Notes: generated by a model from the letters alone, not told the origin. A DNA stretch of 50,943 bases from Selenomonadales bacterium UBA7018 (GCA_002448305.1 DJWY01000020.1:2694-53636), one strand, 5' to 3'; positions 8,764 to 16,543 are shown, counted from the first letter of the stretch. Translations and numbers: made by a program.

Positions 8764-10312
8764 TGCCTTTGCCCTCATGATAATTCTTTTCCGCGTTGAT
8801 TCGCCAAATGTCCGCCTTAGGGAATTTGCCCGCAATCGCGCAGACAGCCGCAATCGCCGTCAACATGCTGTGGTCCATATTGTTATAGCGGTGTTGACCG
8901 TTGCGCCCAATGCAGTAGAGATTTTCAATCGCGTCGAGCGCGTCGCGCAGTTCGGAAATATTTTTGTAGGTATCGAAGTACGCGGGATAAGCTTTCGGAA
9001 CTTTAATTTGCGTGCCTGCGCGAACGGACGCTTTGTCAATAATTCCAATCGAAGCAAGTTCTTCCGCCGCAAAATTTATAAAGGCGTCCTTATCCATTTG
9101 CCAAAGTTCGTCGCCCTCGTCGCAAAAATATTCCAGTCCAAGCCAAACAGAGTTTTGCGGGTCGGCAACCATATACGGCGACCAGTTGTTGAAAATCTGC
9201 AGGCGACCGAGTTTTACTGACGGCTCTTGAATATAAATCCAGCAATCGGGGACAATGTCGCCGAGTGTTTTTATTTTGGTGTGATTTTTAATCTGCAACT
9301 TGTCGACGAGAAGCCCAACCGTTATGAAGTCGCGATAGAGCAAGCCGCGAGCAATTTGGAGTTGACGAAGATTTAAGCCGTCGTCGAGCGCGTCAGCAAG
9401 TTCAGCAAGCGGCATACTCGACAGAAAATAATTCGCGGGAAAAGTCAGAAGTCCAGCGGCAGTCTCGACTTTGACCGATTTAATTTTATTCTTGTCGACG
9501 TGGAAACTTTTAACGGCGGAATTAAGCAGAACTTCGCCACCCATATTTTTTATTTCCGCCGCAAATTTCTCCCAGAGTTGACCGGGTCCGAACTTCGGAT
9601 AATAAAATCTTTCAATCAACGAAGTTTCGCCCGCGCCGCTTTTTGAGCCGAATGTTTTCTTCACGAAGTCAAGTAAAGTTTTTCCGAGCGAAAGTCCTTT
9701 AATTCGTTGCGCTCCCCAATCCGCGCCGATTTCTTGCGGCGTCCTGCCCCAAACTTTAGCTGTATAATCGCGGAAAAAAGTTTCGTAGAGCTTTTGCCCA
9801 AAACGATTAATCATGAAGTCTTCAAGCGTATTTTCTTCGCGCTGGTTGAATTTCGCCTTGAGAAAACTTGCGCCGATAGAAAACATTTCGCCCAGTCCGA
9901 GATTTTTAATCGTGTCGAAATTGAGTGTGACAGGATACGAAAAAAATTTCCGGCGATAGAAAATCCTGGATACGCGATTGCGATTGAGAAAAACTTCGTC
10001 GACCTCTTCGGGATTCGCGCCGCCGTCGACTAAAACTGATTCGCGATTTAAAATTTTATCGTCAAGCGCGGGCGCACCCTGCGCGGGCAGAAATTTTTGC
10101 CACAGAGAAAGAATTTCTTCGTCCTTGCTGAAAAATCTGTGCCCGCCAATGTCTATGCGGTTGCCGTTAAAATTCACCGTGCGCGAAAGTCCGCCAACAA
10201 AATTTTCCTTCTCAAGGACAATCGGTCTAATGTCGGTATCTTTCAAAAAGTAATAAGCGGCAGTCAGTCCGGCGGAACCTGCGCCGATAATTATTGCGTT
10301 TTTCTTATGCAA
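8756..10312 (-). CDS. NAD(P)/FAD-dependent oxidoreductase (protoporphyrinogen oxidase / UDP-galactopyranose mutase-like)
   Basis: The 518-residue flavoprotein opens with a classic dinucleotide-binding fold (IIGAGSAGLTAAYYFL, residues 8-23). It continues with VGGLSRTVNFNGNRIDIGGHRFFS, the pattern seen in amine-oxidase-like and UDP-galactopyranose-mutase-like enzymes. Near the end is YCIGRNGQHRYNNMDHSM, the FAD-binding C-terminal block. The exact substrate is unknown. Its neighbours, a polytopic membrane protein and SpoIID, point to an envelope sugar or polymer pathway rather than heme synthesis. It overlaps genes on both sides by 8 bp. Confidence 0.8.
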   Translation of the reverse strand: MHKKNAIIIGAGSAGLTAAYYFLKDTDIRPIVLEKENFVGGLSRTVNFNGNRIDIGGHRFFSKDEEILSLWQKFLPAQGAPALDDKILNRESVLVDGGANPEEVDEVFLNRNRVSRIFYRRKFFSYPVTLNFDTIKNLGLGEMFSIGASFLKAKFNQREENTLEDFMINRFGQKLYETFFRDYTAKVWGRTPQEIGADWGAQRIKGLSLGKTLLDFVKKTFGSKSGAGETSLIERFYYPKFGPGQLWEKFAAEIKNMGGEVLLNSAVKSFHVDKNKIKSVKVETAAGLLTFPANYFLSSMPLAELADALDDGLNLRQLQIARGLLYRDFITVGLLVDKLQIKNHTKIKTLGDIVPDCWIYIQEPSVKLGRLQIFNNWSPYMVADPQNSVWLGLEYFCDEGDELWQMDKDAFINFAAEELASIGIIDKASVRAGTQIKVPKAYPAYFDTYKNISELRDALDAIENLYCIGRNGQHRYNNMDHSMLTAIAAVCAIAGKFPKADIWRINAEKNYHEGKGNE

Positions 10313-10952
10313 AAGACTTTTCCTCCGACTTCGGCAGGTAGATTAGAATATTTTGTTCGCCGAGTTGCGCGACACCAAATAAAATTTTATCGCCCGCGTG
10401 ACAGCCGAAATTTTTAGTCGGCTCGTTCAAAAGTTCTCCCGTCAAAATGTTTTCGTCGACCGACAAGCAACGCACCCATAAAAGTTCGGGCTTATCCTCC
10501 GCGCTGAAAAAGTAAACAACAACGTCGTCAGGGTAATGCGGGTGGCGGAAGGCGTCGAGATTTTTAATAAGGCGCGTTTGCTCCTTTGCGGCGTCGGAAA
10601 TTTTGTCGCTAATCATCTGAACGCGGTCGCGGAAGGCAACGGAATATTCCGCCGTCAAAATTTTCAATTCGGCGTTATCGACTTCGGCGCGTTTAAGCTT
10701 GACCGATTTTTTATAGCTAGCCGGAAAAATTTTCAGTCGCCCGCCTAAAATTTTCGCGCCCGCCATAATCTCAAAAATAAAAGTTTCGCCGTCAATATAG
10801 CCGTAAGTCAAAAAGCCGTCGAGTTTTTCATCGGGCGGCAAGTCGAACACGTCGCCCAAATTTATTTTCTTGACTAGGCTCGACGAAGTCAGCAAGCAAA
10901 TTTGCCTGTACATGTCGCGGAAAAATATTTCTTCAACTTTCAAAGCGTTCAT
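10305..10952 (-). CDS. Unknown protein with a DUF2314-like C-terminal segment
   Basis: 215 residues, soluble, no signal peptide. I do not recognise the N-terminal part. The C-terminal third (ELLWVRCLSVDENILTGEL, then NEP, then HAGDKILFGV) follows the spacing of DUF2314-type domains, in which an aromatic-Trp-Val strand, a G-x-L-x-N-E-P turn and a G-D occur in order. It is the first gene of the minus-strand run; an AAAGGAG site precedes the ATG and a promoter-like sequence lies just upstream. Confidence 0.6.
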   Translation of the reverse strand: MNALKVEEIFFRDMYRQICLLTSSSLVKKINLGDVFDLPPDEKLDGFLTYGYIDGETFIFEIMAGAKILGGRLKIFPASYKKSVKLKRAEVDNAELKILTAEYSVAFRDRVQMISDKISDAAKEQTRLIKNLDAFRHPHYPDDVVVYFFSAEDKPELLWVRCLSVDENILTGELLNEPTKNFGCHAGDKILFGVAQLGEQNILIYLPKSEEKSFA

Positions 10953-10965
10953 CTCCTTTGGAAGG

Positions 10966-10994
10966 ATTTTACCACAATTCGCGATTGCTTGTTG
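10966..10994 (-). promoter_or_regulatory. Putative promoter of the minus-strand run ending at yajC
   Basis: On the minus strand, TCAACA (10989-10994) is followed 17 bases later by TAAAAT (10966-10971). TGG directly before the -10 box makes it an extended -10. It starts 14 bp upstream of the first ATG of the run. Confidence 0.5.
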
Positions 10995-11000
10995 AAAAAA

Positions 11001-11030
11001 TTTTTCTCGTCTGATAAACTGCGCTTATAA
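11001..11030 (+). promoter_or_regulatory. Possible promoter of the tsaE run
   Basis: A perfect TATAAT stands at 11025-11030, 25 bp upstream of the tsaE start. No good -35 hexamer lies at 16-18 bp spacing; TTGAAA at 10991-10996 is 28 bp away, too far. The 103-bp gap therefore probably holds two divergent promoters. Confidence 0.35.
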
Positions 11031-11055
11031 TCGGCGAACGGAATTAAAACAAGGA

Positions 11056-11550
11056 GTGAAATACATTTTGTTTACGCACATAACCCAGTCCCCATACGGG
11101 ACGGTAAAATTGGCGGCTAAAGTTGCTCAGCGCGTGCGCGAAGGTACGGTAATTTGTTTGGAAGGCGGCTTGGGCGCAGGCAAAACTCTTTTTGTCCAGA
11201 GCATGGCGCGGACGCTCGGTGTTCAAGGCGAAGTCACAAGCCCGACGTTTAACTTGATGAGCGTTTACGAGGGATTTTGTCCGATTGTCCATTTTGATTT
11301 ATATCGCTTGCGCAATGAGGACGAATTGGAGGACATTGGCTTTTACGAATACACGGATTTTCCGGAAGGGATTGTTTTTATCGAGTGGGCGGAAAAATTC
11401 CCCGAAGCTTTGCCGGAAAATTATGTCGTGATAAAAATTGAACGGATAAAGGATTCGCGGAACATGCGCCGGATTACCTTTGATTGTGTGGGCGAAGAGC
11501 ACGAAGATTTTATAAAAGAACTTGAAGAATTTGTTACAAAGGACGAATAA
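11056..11550 (+). CDS. tsaE: TsaE, ATPase of tRNA threonylcarbamoyladenosine synthesis
   Basis: TsaE is the P-loop subunit of the TsaB-TsaD-TsaE complex that makes t6A37 in ANN-reading tRNAs. The 164-residue protein has Walker A GGLGAGKTLFVQ, the SPTFNLMSVYE block and the C-terminal FIEWAEKFPE motif. The start is ambiguous. The GTG at 11056 overlaps the AAGGAG site itself, whereas the TTG at 11068 stands 11 bp after it and may be the true start. tsaB follows 41 bp downstream. Confidence 0.95.
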   Translation: MKYILFTHITQSPYGTVKLAAKVAQRVREGTVICLEGGLGAGKTLFVQSMARTLGVQGEVTSPTFNLMSVYEGFCPIVHFDLYRLRNEDELEDIGFYEYTDFPEGIVFIEWAEKFPEALPENYVVIKIERIKDSRNMRRITFDCVGEEHEDFIKELEEFVTKDE

Positions 11551-11556
11551 AAAACA

Positions 11557-11594
11557 ATTAGGAATGAGGAATTAGGAATTAGGAATTAGGAATG
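11557..11594 (+). repeat. Heptanucleotide tandem repeat spanning the tsaB ribosome binding site
   Basis: Nearly five tandem copies of a 7-bp unit (ATTAGGA with small variations) fill the gap between tsaE and tsaB and run into the tsaB ATG. Each unit supplies an AGGA, so the Shine-Dalgarno is embedded in the repeat. A related TTAGGAG repeat occurs at 14013-14036. Confidence 0.8.
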
Positions 11595-12272
11595 GGAAAA
11601 TTTATTTTAGGAATAGAAACGGCGACGCGGGCGGCGAGTGTCGCGGTAATTTCTAACGGGAAAATTTTATCGGAAAGCTTGCGCGAATCACCACAAAGTT
11701 TTTCGAAAACGTTAATGCCGCAAGTCGAAGAAGTTATAAAAAGTTCAGGCGCGTTTAAAAATCTGGACGCGGTCGCGGTGAGCATAGGTCCAGGTTCATT
11801 TACGGGCTTGCGAATAGGATTGGCGACGGCGAAAGCTTTGGCGTATGCGTGGGGGATAAAAATAATCGGCGTGCCGACGTTGCAAGCGTTGGCTTATAAT
11901 TTTCCGGCGGTGAAAGTTTTGCCGATGATAGACGCGCAAAAAAATCGGGCGTATTGTCAGCTGTTCGAGAAAAATTTGCCGCTATCGAAATTGGAAGTCC
12001 GACCGGTAGACGAAGTGATTTCAGAGGCGGGACAACTTGACGGCGAAATTTTTTTATGCGGGGACGTTTTACACAAAATAAAAATCCCGTTGCCGCCGAA
12101 CGTGAAACTTGCGCCGCCACATTTGAAAATGCCGCGAGCGTCGAGCGTAGCAATCTGCGCGGAAAATTTAGGCAAAGTTGATAACGTCATGAATTTGGAG
12201 CCGCTTTACATACGCCGAGCGGAGGCGGAAGTATTATGGGAGAAAAGACACGGCTTAACGTCCGGAAGTTGA
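11592..12272 (+). CDS. tsaB: TsaB, structural subunit of the t6A tRNA-modification complex
   Basis: A 226-residue inactive sugar-kinase-fold homologue of TsaD that binds TsaD and TsaE. It shows the N-terminal GIETATRAASVAVISNG and the conserved block SIGPGSFTGLRIGLATAKAL, then GVPTLQALA. The ATG is immediately preceded by the heptamer repeat carrying AGGA. Its last 37 bp overlap the next gene. tsaD is not in the window. Confidence 0.95.
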   Translation: MGKFILGIETATRAASVAVISNGKILSESLRESPQSFSKTLMPQVEEVIKSSGAFKNLDAVAVSIGPGSFTGLRIGLATAKALAYAWGIKIIGVPTLQALAYNFPAVKVLPMIDAQKNRAYCQLFEKNLPLSKLEVRPVDEVISEAGQLDGEIFLCGDVLHKIKIPLPPNVKLAPPHLKMPRASSVAICAENLGKVDNVMNLEPLYIRRAEAEVLWEKRHGLTSGS

Positions 12273-12691
12273 CAACCGATGATGCGGAGATTGCCGCCGA
12301 ATTAGATTTTAAATGTTTTGGCGCAAGAGACGCTTGTAGCCGCGAATATTTTTTCAGAGTGGCGCAGGACGAACGGCAGGAATTTTTAGTTGTGGAACGT
12401 GACGGGAAAATAATTGCCTGCGCGGGAGTCGAAATTGATAATGACACGGCGGAGATTGAAAGCATAGCAGTTGCTCCCGAATATCGGCGAATAGGCGTCG
12501 CGACAATTCTTCTGTCAAAACTTTTGGACACAATCACGAAGTGCGGCGCAACTTTTATTGTTTTGGAAGTGCGACCGAGCAACAAGGCGGCGATTGAACT
12601 TTACAAGAAATTTGGCTTTCAGATTGTCGAGCGGGAGAAAAATTATTACTGGAACGAGGACGCCTGGATAATGGCGAAAGATTTTTCATGA
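12236..12691 (+). CDS. RimI-like GNAT acetyltransferase, first copy
   Basis: 151 residues with a GNAT fold: the acetyl-CoA loop APEYRRIGVATILLS and the terminal block LEVRPSNKAAIELYKKFGF, as in RimI, which acetylates the N-terminal alanine of ribosomal protein S18. GGAGG lies about 10 bp before the ATG, supporting this start despite the 37-bp overlap with tsaB. It ends ATGA into the second copy. It lacks the CFAMPWS-type motif of the second copy (CFGARDACS here), so its substrate may differ. Confidence 0.85.
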   Translation: MGEKTRLNVRKLTTDDAEIAAELDFKCFGARDACSREYFFRVAQDERQEFLVVERDGKIIACAGVEIDNDTAEIESIAVAPEYRRIGVATILLSKLLDTITKCGATFIVLEVRPSNKAAIELYKKFGFQIVEREKNYYWNEDAWIMAKDFS

Positions 12692-13128
12692 TTACTTTTA
12701 GACGAATGACGCACGACGACGCGGACGCAGTCGCTGACCTTGAATTGAAATGCTTTGCAATGCCTTGGAGCCGCGCAGATTTTTTCCGCGAAGTCAAAAA
12801 CGAATTGGCGGAATATGTCATCGGCGAGCTGGATAAAAAAATCGTAGCGTATGCGGGCGCGTGGGTATCGTTCGAGCAAGCGGAAGTTATGCACGTCGCC
12901 GTTGAGCCGGAACTACGCGGGCAAGGTATCGGAACGCTTTTATTCGGTGAACTGATTAAGGCTGTCAAAGAACGCGGCGCGAAGTCGATAACATTGGAAG
13001 TCAGACCGAGCAATATTGCGGCGATTAAACTTTATGAAAACTTCGGACTAAAAAGCGTCGGGCGGCGGAAAAATTATTATCGCGACAACGACGAAGACGC
13101 GCTGATTATGTGGAACACTAAACTTTAA
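12688..13128 (+). CDS. rimI: Ribosomal protein S18 alanine N-acetyltransferase RimI
   Basis: 146 residues, a typical RimI: N-terminal FRRMTHDDADAVADLE, CFAMPWSRADFF, acetyl-CoA loop EPELRGQGIGTLLF, then LEVRPSNIAAIKLYENFGL and a C-terminal RRKNYYRDNDEDALIM. Genes for tsaE, tsaB and rimI are commonly adjacent in Firmicutes. It overlaps the first copy by 4 bp, and the two are clearly paralogues from tandem duplication. Confidence 0.92.
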   Translation: MITFRRMTHDDADAVADLELKCFAMPWSRADFFREVKNELAEYVIGELDKKIVAYAGAWVSFEQAEVMHVAVEPELRGQGIGTLLFGELIKAVKERGAKSITLEVRPSNIAAIKLYENFGLKSVGRRKNYYRDNDEDALIMWNTKL

Positions 13129-13141
13129 GAGGGCAATTTTT

Positions 13142-14017
13142 ATGCAGATAAAAGGGACGCTGATGCTATTAGGCGCGGCGTTTTTTTGGGGTACGACATT
13201 TGTTGCGCAACTTGAAGGCATGGACGGGCTTGGTCCCTTATCCTACGCGGCGGCAAGATATTTAACGGGCTTTTTATCCCTGCTTGCAATTTTAATTTAC
13301 ACGCGCAAAAGTCGGGCTAAAGAACGACGGCAAAAAAATTATCAGCGCGGCTTCCTAATCGGACTGCTAATCGGCGTCGTGTTGTTCGTCGCAAGCTCAA
13401 TGCAACAAATCGCCTTACAATATTCGACGGCGGGCAAAGCGGCGTTCATTACGTGCCTTTATATAGTCTTCGTACCGCTCGGCGCGAAATTCTTAGGCAA
13501 AATCATTCGGCAGGAAAATTGGATAGGCGCAGGGCTTGCGATAGTCGGCTTGTACCTTTTGGCAATCGGCGAAGGCTTTTCAATCCAACTAGGCGACGCA
13601 ATACTTTTTGTCAGCGCATTTATCTGGACGGCGCAAATTTTATTAGTAGACCGATTCGCTAACAAAGTCGACCTAATCGAACTTTCAACCGCGCAGGTTT
13701 TTATCGTAATGATTTTTAGTTTCGTGGTAATGTTTGCGCTTGAAACTCCGAGCTTGTCGGCAATGCTAAGCGCATGGTTCGCGATATTTTATGGCGGCGT
13801 CATGAGCGCGGGCGTTGCATTCACACTGCAACTTTACGGGCAACGATACGCCGAACCAGCAACAGCGGCAATCCTAATGAGTTTTGAGGCAATTTTTGGA
13901 GCATTAGCGGGTTGGTTCTTCCTAAATGAAGTGATGACTTCGCGAGAAATTTTCGGTTGCGTGTTAATGTTATTGGGAATGTTGGCGACGCAATGGACAC
14001 TTATTAAAAGCAGTTAG
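13142..14017 (+). CDS. EamA/DMT-family transporter
   Basis: 291 residues with about ten hydrophobic helices in two EamA repeats (first ending near residue 145, second AILFVSAFIWTAQILLVDR onward). Family features include WGTTFVAQ near the start and AEPATAAILMSFEAIFGALAGWFFLNE near the end. The substrate cannot be told. AGAGGG stands before the ATG and the gene follows rimI by 13 bp. Its stop codon lies inside a heptamer repeat. Confidence 0.9.
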   Translation: MQIKGTLMLLGAAFFWGTTFVAQLEGMDGLGPLSYAAARYLTGFLSLLAILIYTRKSRAKERRQKNYQRGFLIGLLIGVVLFVASSMQQIALQYSTAGKAAFITCLYIVFVPLGAKFLGKIIRQENWIGAGLAIVGLYLLAIGEGFSIQLGDAILFVSAFIWTAQILLVDRFANKVDLIELSTAQVFIVMIFSFVVMFALETPSLSAMLSAWFAIFYGGVMSAGVAFTLQLYGQRYAEPATAAILMSFEAIFGALAGWFFLNEVMTSREIFGCVLMLLGMLATQWTLIKSS

Positions 14018-14036
14018 GAGTTAGGAGTTATGAGTT
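14013..14036 (+). repeat. TTAGGAG heptamer repeat at the end of the DMT gene
   Basis: Three imperfect tandem copies of GTTAGGA/GTTATGA include the stop codon of the transporter gene. The unit is closely related to the repeat before tsaB. Confidence 0.65.
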
Positions 14037-14037
14037 G

Positions 14038-14189
14038 GTTACTTTCTAAAAGTAACTCGCTTTGAAGGAAATTAAATTTGTGTGTCGAAACTAGCGAAAT
14101 GCAACGTAGCGTACGAACGCGGCGATTGCGTTAAAAATTATCGTAACGTCTGGCGCGTCCGCTGTTTGCTACTTTTTAAAAGTAGGAAA
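14038..14189 (+). repeat. Dispersed leader repeat, copy A, with flanking hairpins (upstream of ftsZ-like gene)
   Basis: The gap before the ftsZ-like start holds two small hairpins (GTTACTT/AAGTAAC near 14038-14056 and CTACTTT/AAAGTAG near 14169-14185). Between them is a ~90-bp sequence starting AACTAGCGAA at 14089. This middle part recurs at 16072-16165 with roughly three quarters of bases conserved, including the block AGCGTACGAACGCGGCGAT. The second hairpin sits directly before the Shine-Dalgarno. Confidence 0.75.
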
Positions 14190-14201
14190 GGAAAGAAAGT
14201 T

Positions 14202-15386
14202 ATGGGGGCTAATGATGCGGCAATCCAGGAGGCGTTGAATAAACTTCGCCTTAACAGAGATAAACAAAAGGCGGCTGACAACGCGGCGATTAAAAAAGCC
14301 CTTGTCACAATAAAAGTCTTTGGCGTGGGCGGCGGCGGCAATAGTGTCTTGAAACGAATTGCCGAAAGCGATTTTTTGGAAATTGATTTAGTCGCAGTCA
14401 ATACAGATTCGCACGTGCGCGGCTTTTCTAATTCAGGTAAAATCCGTACAGTGCAAATTGGCGAAACGGTAACTAAAGGACGCGGCACCGGCGGAAGAGT
14501 TGAACTCGGCGAACTTGCCGCGAAAAATGATTCCGAACGCCTTAAGGAAATGATGCTCGGCGCAGATATGATTTTTATAACAGCGGGCATGGGCGGTGGA
14601 ACCGGCACGGGCGCGGCTCCTGTTGTCGCTCGGCTTGCTAAAGAATTAGGCATGTTGACTGTTGGTGTTGTCACGTTGCCATTTAGTTTCGAGGGCAGAC
14701 GCAAACAACGTATCGCCAATGAAGGCATTGTCCGTATGCAATCGTACATGGACGCGCTGATTATCGTTAAAAATGATAACCTAATGAAGCTCCCCGAAAA
14801 CAAAGATTTAAATATAGTTACTGCCTTCAACGCGGCGGATTCTGTCCTGCGCCAGGCTATTCGTTGTGTCGCTGAACTGATTCTTACGACCGGCGTTATC
14901 AACGTCGACTTTGCCGACATGACAACCATTTTCCGCCAAAGCGAATCAAGCGACGCATTGCTAGGAATTGGGCGCAGTAATATTAGCGCGGTGCAAGCCG
15001 TCAAAGAGGCGATTCATAGTCCGCTGATTGATAAATCGTTGAAGGGCGCACGCGGAATTATTTTGAATATAACAGGCGATGAAACGCTCCCTATCCACGA
15101 CGTGAACGCCGCCGCCAGCTACATTTTCGACCAGACCGAAGACGACGTGAATATTATTTTGGGCACGGTCATTGATAAGAGCATGAACGGCATGATTCAA
15201 GCGACGATTATTGCAACGGATTTTGCCGACAGTCTCGCGCTGAAGTCGCCAACGATTGAAGTTCCAAAATCAAGCGTCACGGTGTCGAAAGGCTTTAATC
15301 TCGATACGCCTAAGCAGCCGGAGCCGCAAGATAATAAATTCCAAATTCCGTCATTCATTTTCAGACAACGGGACGATAACAAATGA
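14202..15386 (+). CDS. ftsZ: Divergent FtsZ-like tubulin GTPase
   Basis: FtsZ polymerises into the division ring. I start it at the ATG at 14202 (394 residues) because GGAAAGGAAAG precedes it and the frame upstream is the dispersed repeat. Motifs are VFGVGGGGNSVLKR, GMGGGTGTGAAPVVA (GTP binding), NVDFADM (T7 catalytic loop) and a C-terminal FQIPSFIFRQR resembling the FtsA/ZipA-binding tail. It differs from standard FtsZ: GRGTGGRVELGELAAKND replaces the usual GLGAG-type T3 loop, and IVKNDNLMKLPE replaces IPNDRLL. It lies outside any division cluster, so it may be a second FtsZ. Confidence 0.85.
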   Translation: MGANDAAIQEALNKLRLNRDKQKAADNAAIKKALVTIKVFGVGGGGNSVLKRIAESDFLEIDLVAVNTDSHVRGFSNSGKIRTVQIGETVTKGRGTGGRVELGELAAKNDSERLKEMMLGADMIFITAGMGGGTGTGAAPVVARLAKELGMLTVGVVTLPFSFEGRRKQRIANEGIVRMQSYMDALIIVKNDNLMKLPENKDLNIVTAFNAADSVLRQAIRCVAELILTTGVINVDFADMTTIFRQSESSDALLGIGRSNISAVQAVKEAIHSPLIDKSLKGARGIILNITGDETLPIHDVNAAASYIFDQTEDDVNIILGTVIDKSMNGMIQATIIATDFADSLALKSPTIEVPKSSVTVSKGFNLDTPKQPEPQDNKFQIPSFIFRQRDDNK

Positions 15387-16066
15387 GCGATAGATTTCAG
15401 CGTTTGAAACTCCTAATCGGGGAAGAAAATTTCGCAAAGCTAAACGGGTCGACAGTCGCAGTATTCGGAGTGGGCGGGGTCGGCTCGTTTACTGTTGAGG
15501 CTCTGGCGCGTTCGGGCGTCGGACATTTAGTTTTAATCGACAAGGACAATATCGACGTGACAAATATTAATCGGCAACTTCACGCGCTAACATCAACGGT
15601 CGGCAAGTCGAAAGTCGAAGTTATGCGCGAACGCATTCTTGATATAAATCCTTCCGCGCAGGTCGAAGCGATTCAGAAATTTTTATTGCCGTCCGAACCC
15701 GTCGAGGATTTTTTTATTTGCCGATATGATTACGTCGTCGACGCGATTGACAATATCACCGCGAAAATTTTTCTGGTCGAGGAGTGCCAACGGCGCGGGA
15801 TAAAAATTATTTCAAGCATGGGCGCGGGCAATAAGCTTGACCCGACGCGCTTTAAAGTCGCGGATATTTTTCAAACGACAGTTGACCCCGTCGCAAAAGT
15901 TCTGCGCAAGAAATTAAGAGATAAGGAGATTAAGAGATTAAAAGTTGTTTACTCGGACGAAACGCCGCGCCCCGTCAAAGATTTTATCGGCTCTACAGCT
16001 TTTGTTCCGTCGGTCGTGGGGCTGATTATTGCCGGCGAAGTCGTCAAGGATTTAATTAGCAAATAA
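15383..16066 (+). CDS. tcdA: TcdA-like E1 enzyme (tRNA threonylcarbamoyladenosine dehydratase)
   Basis: 227 residues of the ThiF/MoeB/HesA fold. ATP-binding VAVFGVGGVGSFTVEALARS is followed by DKDNIDVTNINRQLHA, then SSMGAGNKLDPTRFKV and YSDETPRP, the blocks of TcdA (CsdL/YgdL), which cyclises t6A to ct6A. It overlaps the ftsZ-like gene by 4 bp (ATGA). A t6A-modifying role fits the tsaE/tsaB genes upstream. The C-terminal membrane segment of the E. coli protein is absent. Confidence 0.88.
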   Translation: MSDRFQRLKLLIGEENFAKLNGSTVAVFGVGGVGSFTVEALARSGVGHLVLIDKDNIDVTNINRQLHALTSTVGKSKVEVMRERILDINPSAQVEAIQKFLLPSEPVEDFFICRYDYVVDAIDNITAKIFLVEECQRRGIKIISSMGAGNKLDPTRFKVADIFQTTVDPVAKVLRKKLRDKEIKRLKVVYSDETPRPVKDFIGSTAFVPSVVGLIIAGEVVKDLISK

Positions 16067-16071
16067 TACTT

Positions 16072-16165
16072 AACTAGCGAAACGCAGTGGAGCGTACGAA
16101 CGCGGCGATAACGTTAAAATTATTGGGCGGAACAGCGCGTCCACTGTTTGTCAACTTTCTAAAAA
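16072..16165 (+). repeat. Dispersed leader repeat, copy B
   Basis: Second copy of the ~90-bp element also found at 14089-14180. In this copy CAGTGGA (near 16085) and TCCACTG (near 16140) are exact reverse complements, so the transcript could close a long hairpin just before the Shine-Dalgarno of the next gene. In copy A the same arms pair at about five of seven positions. Confidence 0.75.
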
Positions 16166-16179
16166 TTGGAGGCGATAAC

Positions 16180-16506
16180 ATGAACAGCGAATTAAAAGCC
16201 GCGCTTACTCAAAATTTCCCCGCCGGCACTTGTCAAGCTATTCATTCCGAAACTTGCGGCGATATTATCATTGTCGCAACGGGCATTGTCGGCAATCTTA
16301 TTTTATATAAAAATTTCTATCCTGCCGCCTATATTCGTCCGGAATCTTCTACCGCTATCCTTAACGACGAAGAACCCTTTCCGCCTAACGGCGACTTCCA
16401 CGCACTGCAAAAACTCATTAAGCAAACTTTCCACACCGTCATTGAGTGCTACAGCGTTGACGAGCTAATTGAATATGTCGATATGAATCAAGACTTCGGA
16501 AAATAA
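16180..16506 (+). CDS. Small protein of unknown function
   Basis: 108 residues from the ATG at 16180, which has GGAGG eight bases upstream; a longer frame from 16087 would run through the dispersed repeat and is unlikely. No signal peptide or clear membrane helix, although IIIVATGIVGNLIL is hydrophobic. I do not recognise the family. A terminator follows nine bases after the stop. Confidence 0.65.
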   Translation: MNSELKAALTQNFPAGTCQAIHSETCGDIIIVATGIVGNLILYKNFYPAAYIRPESSTAILNDEEPFPPNGDFHALQKLIKQTFHTVIECYSVDELIEYVDMNQDFGK

Positions 16507-16514
16507 ATTTCAGG

Positions 16515-16543
16515 GCTTATGCTTAGCGGCATAGGCTTTTTTA
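16515..16543 (+). terminator. Rho-independent terminator
   Basis: GCTTATGC and GCATAGGC pair over eight positions (one G-U) around a six-base loop, followed by a run of T broken by one A. It closes the run that began at tsaE. Confidence 0.8.

Noticed and set aside
10991..11030. TTGAAA with TATAAT as a tsaE promoter
   Set aside because: The spacing is 28 bp, far from the usual 16-18, so only the TATAAT was kept at low confidence.
14082..14201. Forty extra N-terminal codons on the ftsZ-like gene
   Set aside because: They translate the dispersed repeat and hairpin; the ATG at 14202 has a good ribosome site.
14138..15004. A 288-codon open frame on the minus strand
   Set aside because: Antisense to the ftsZ-like gene, which carries unambiguous tubulin motifs.
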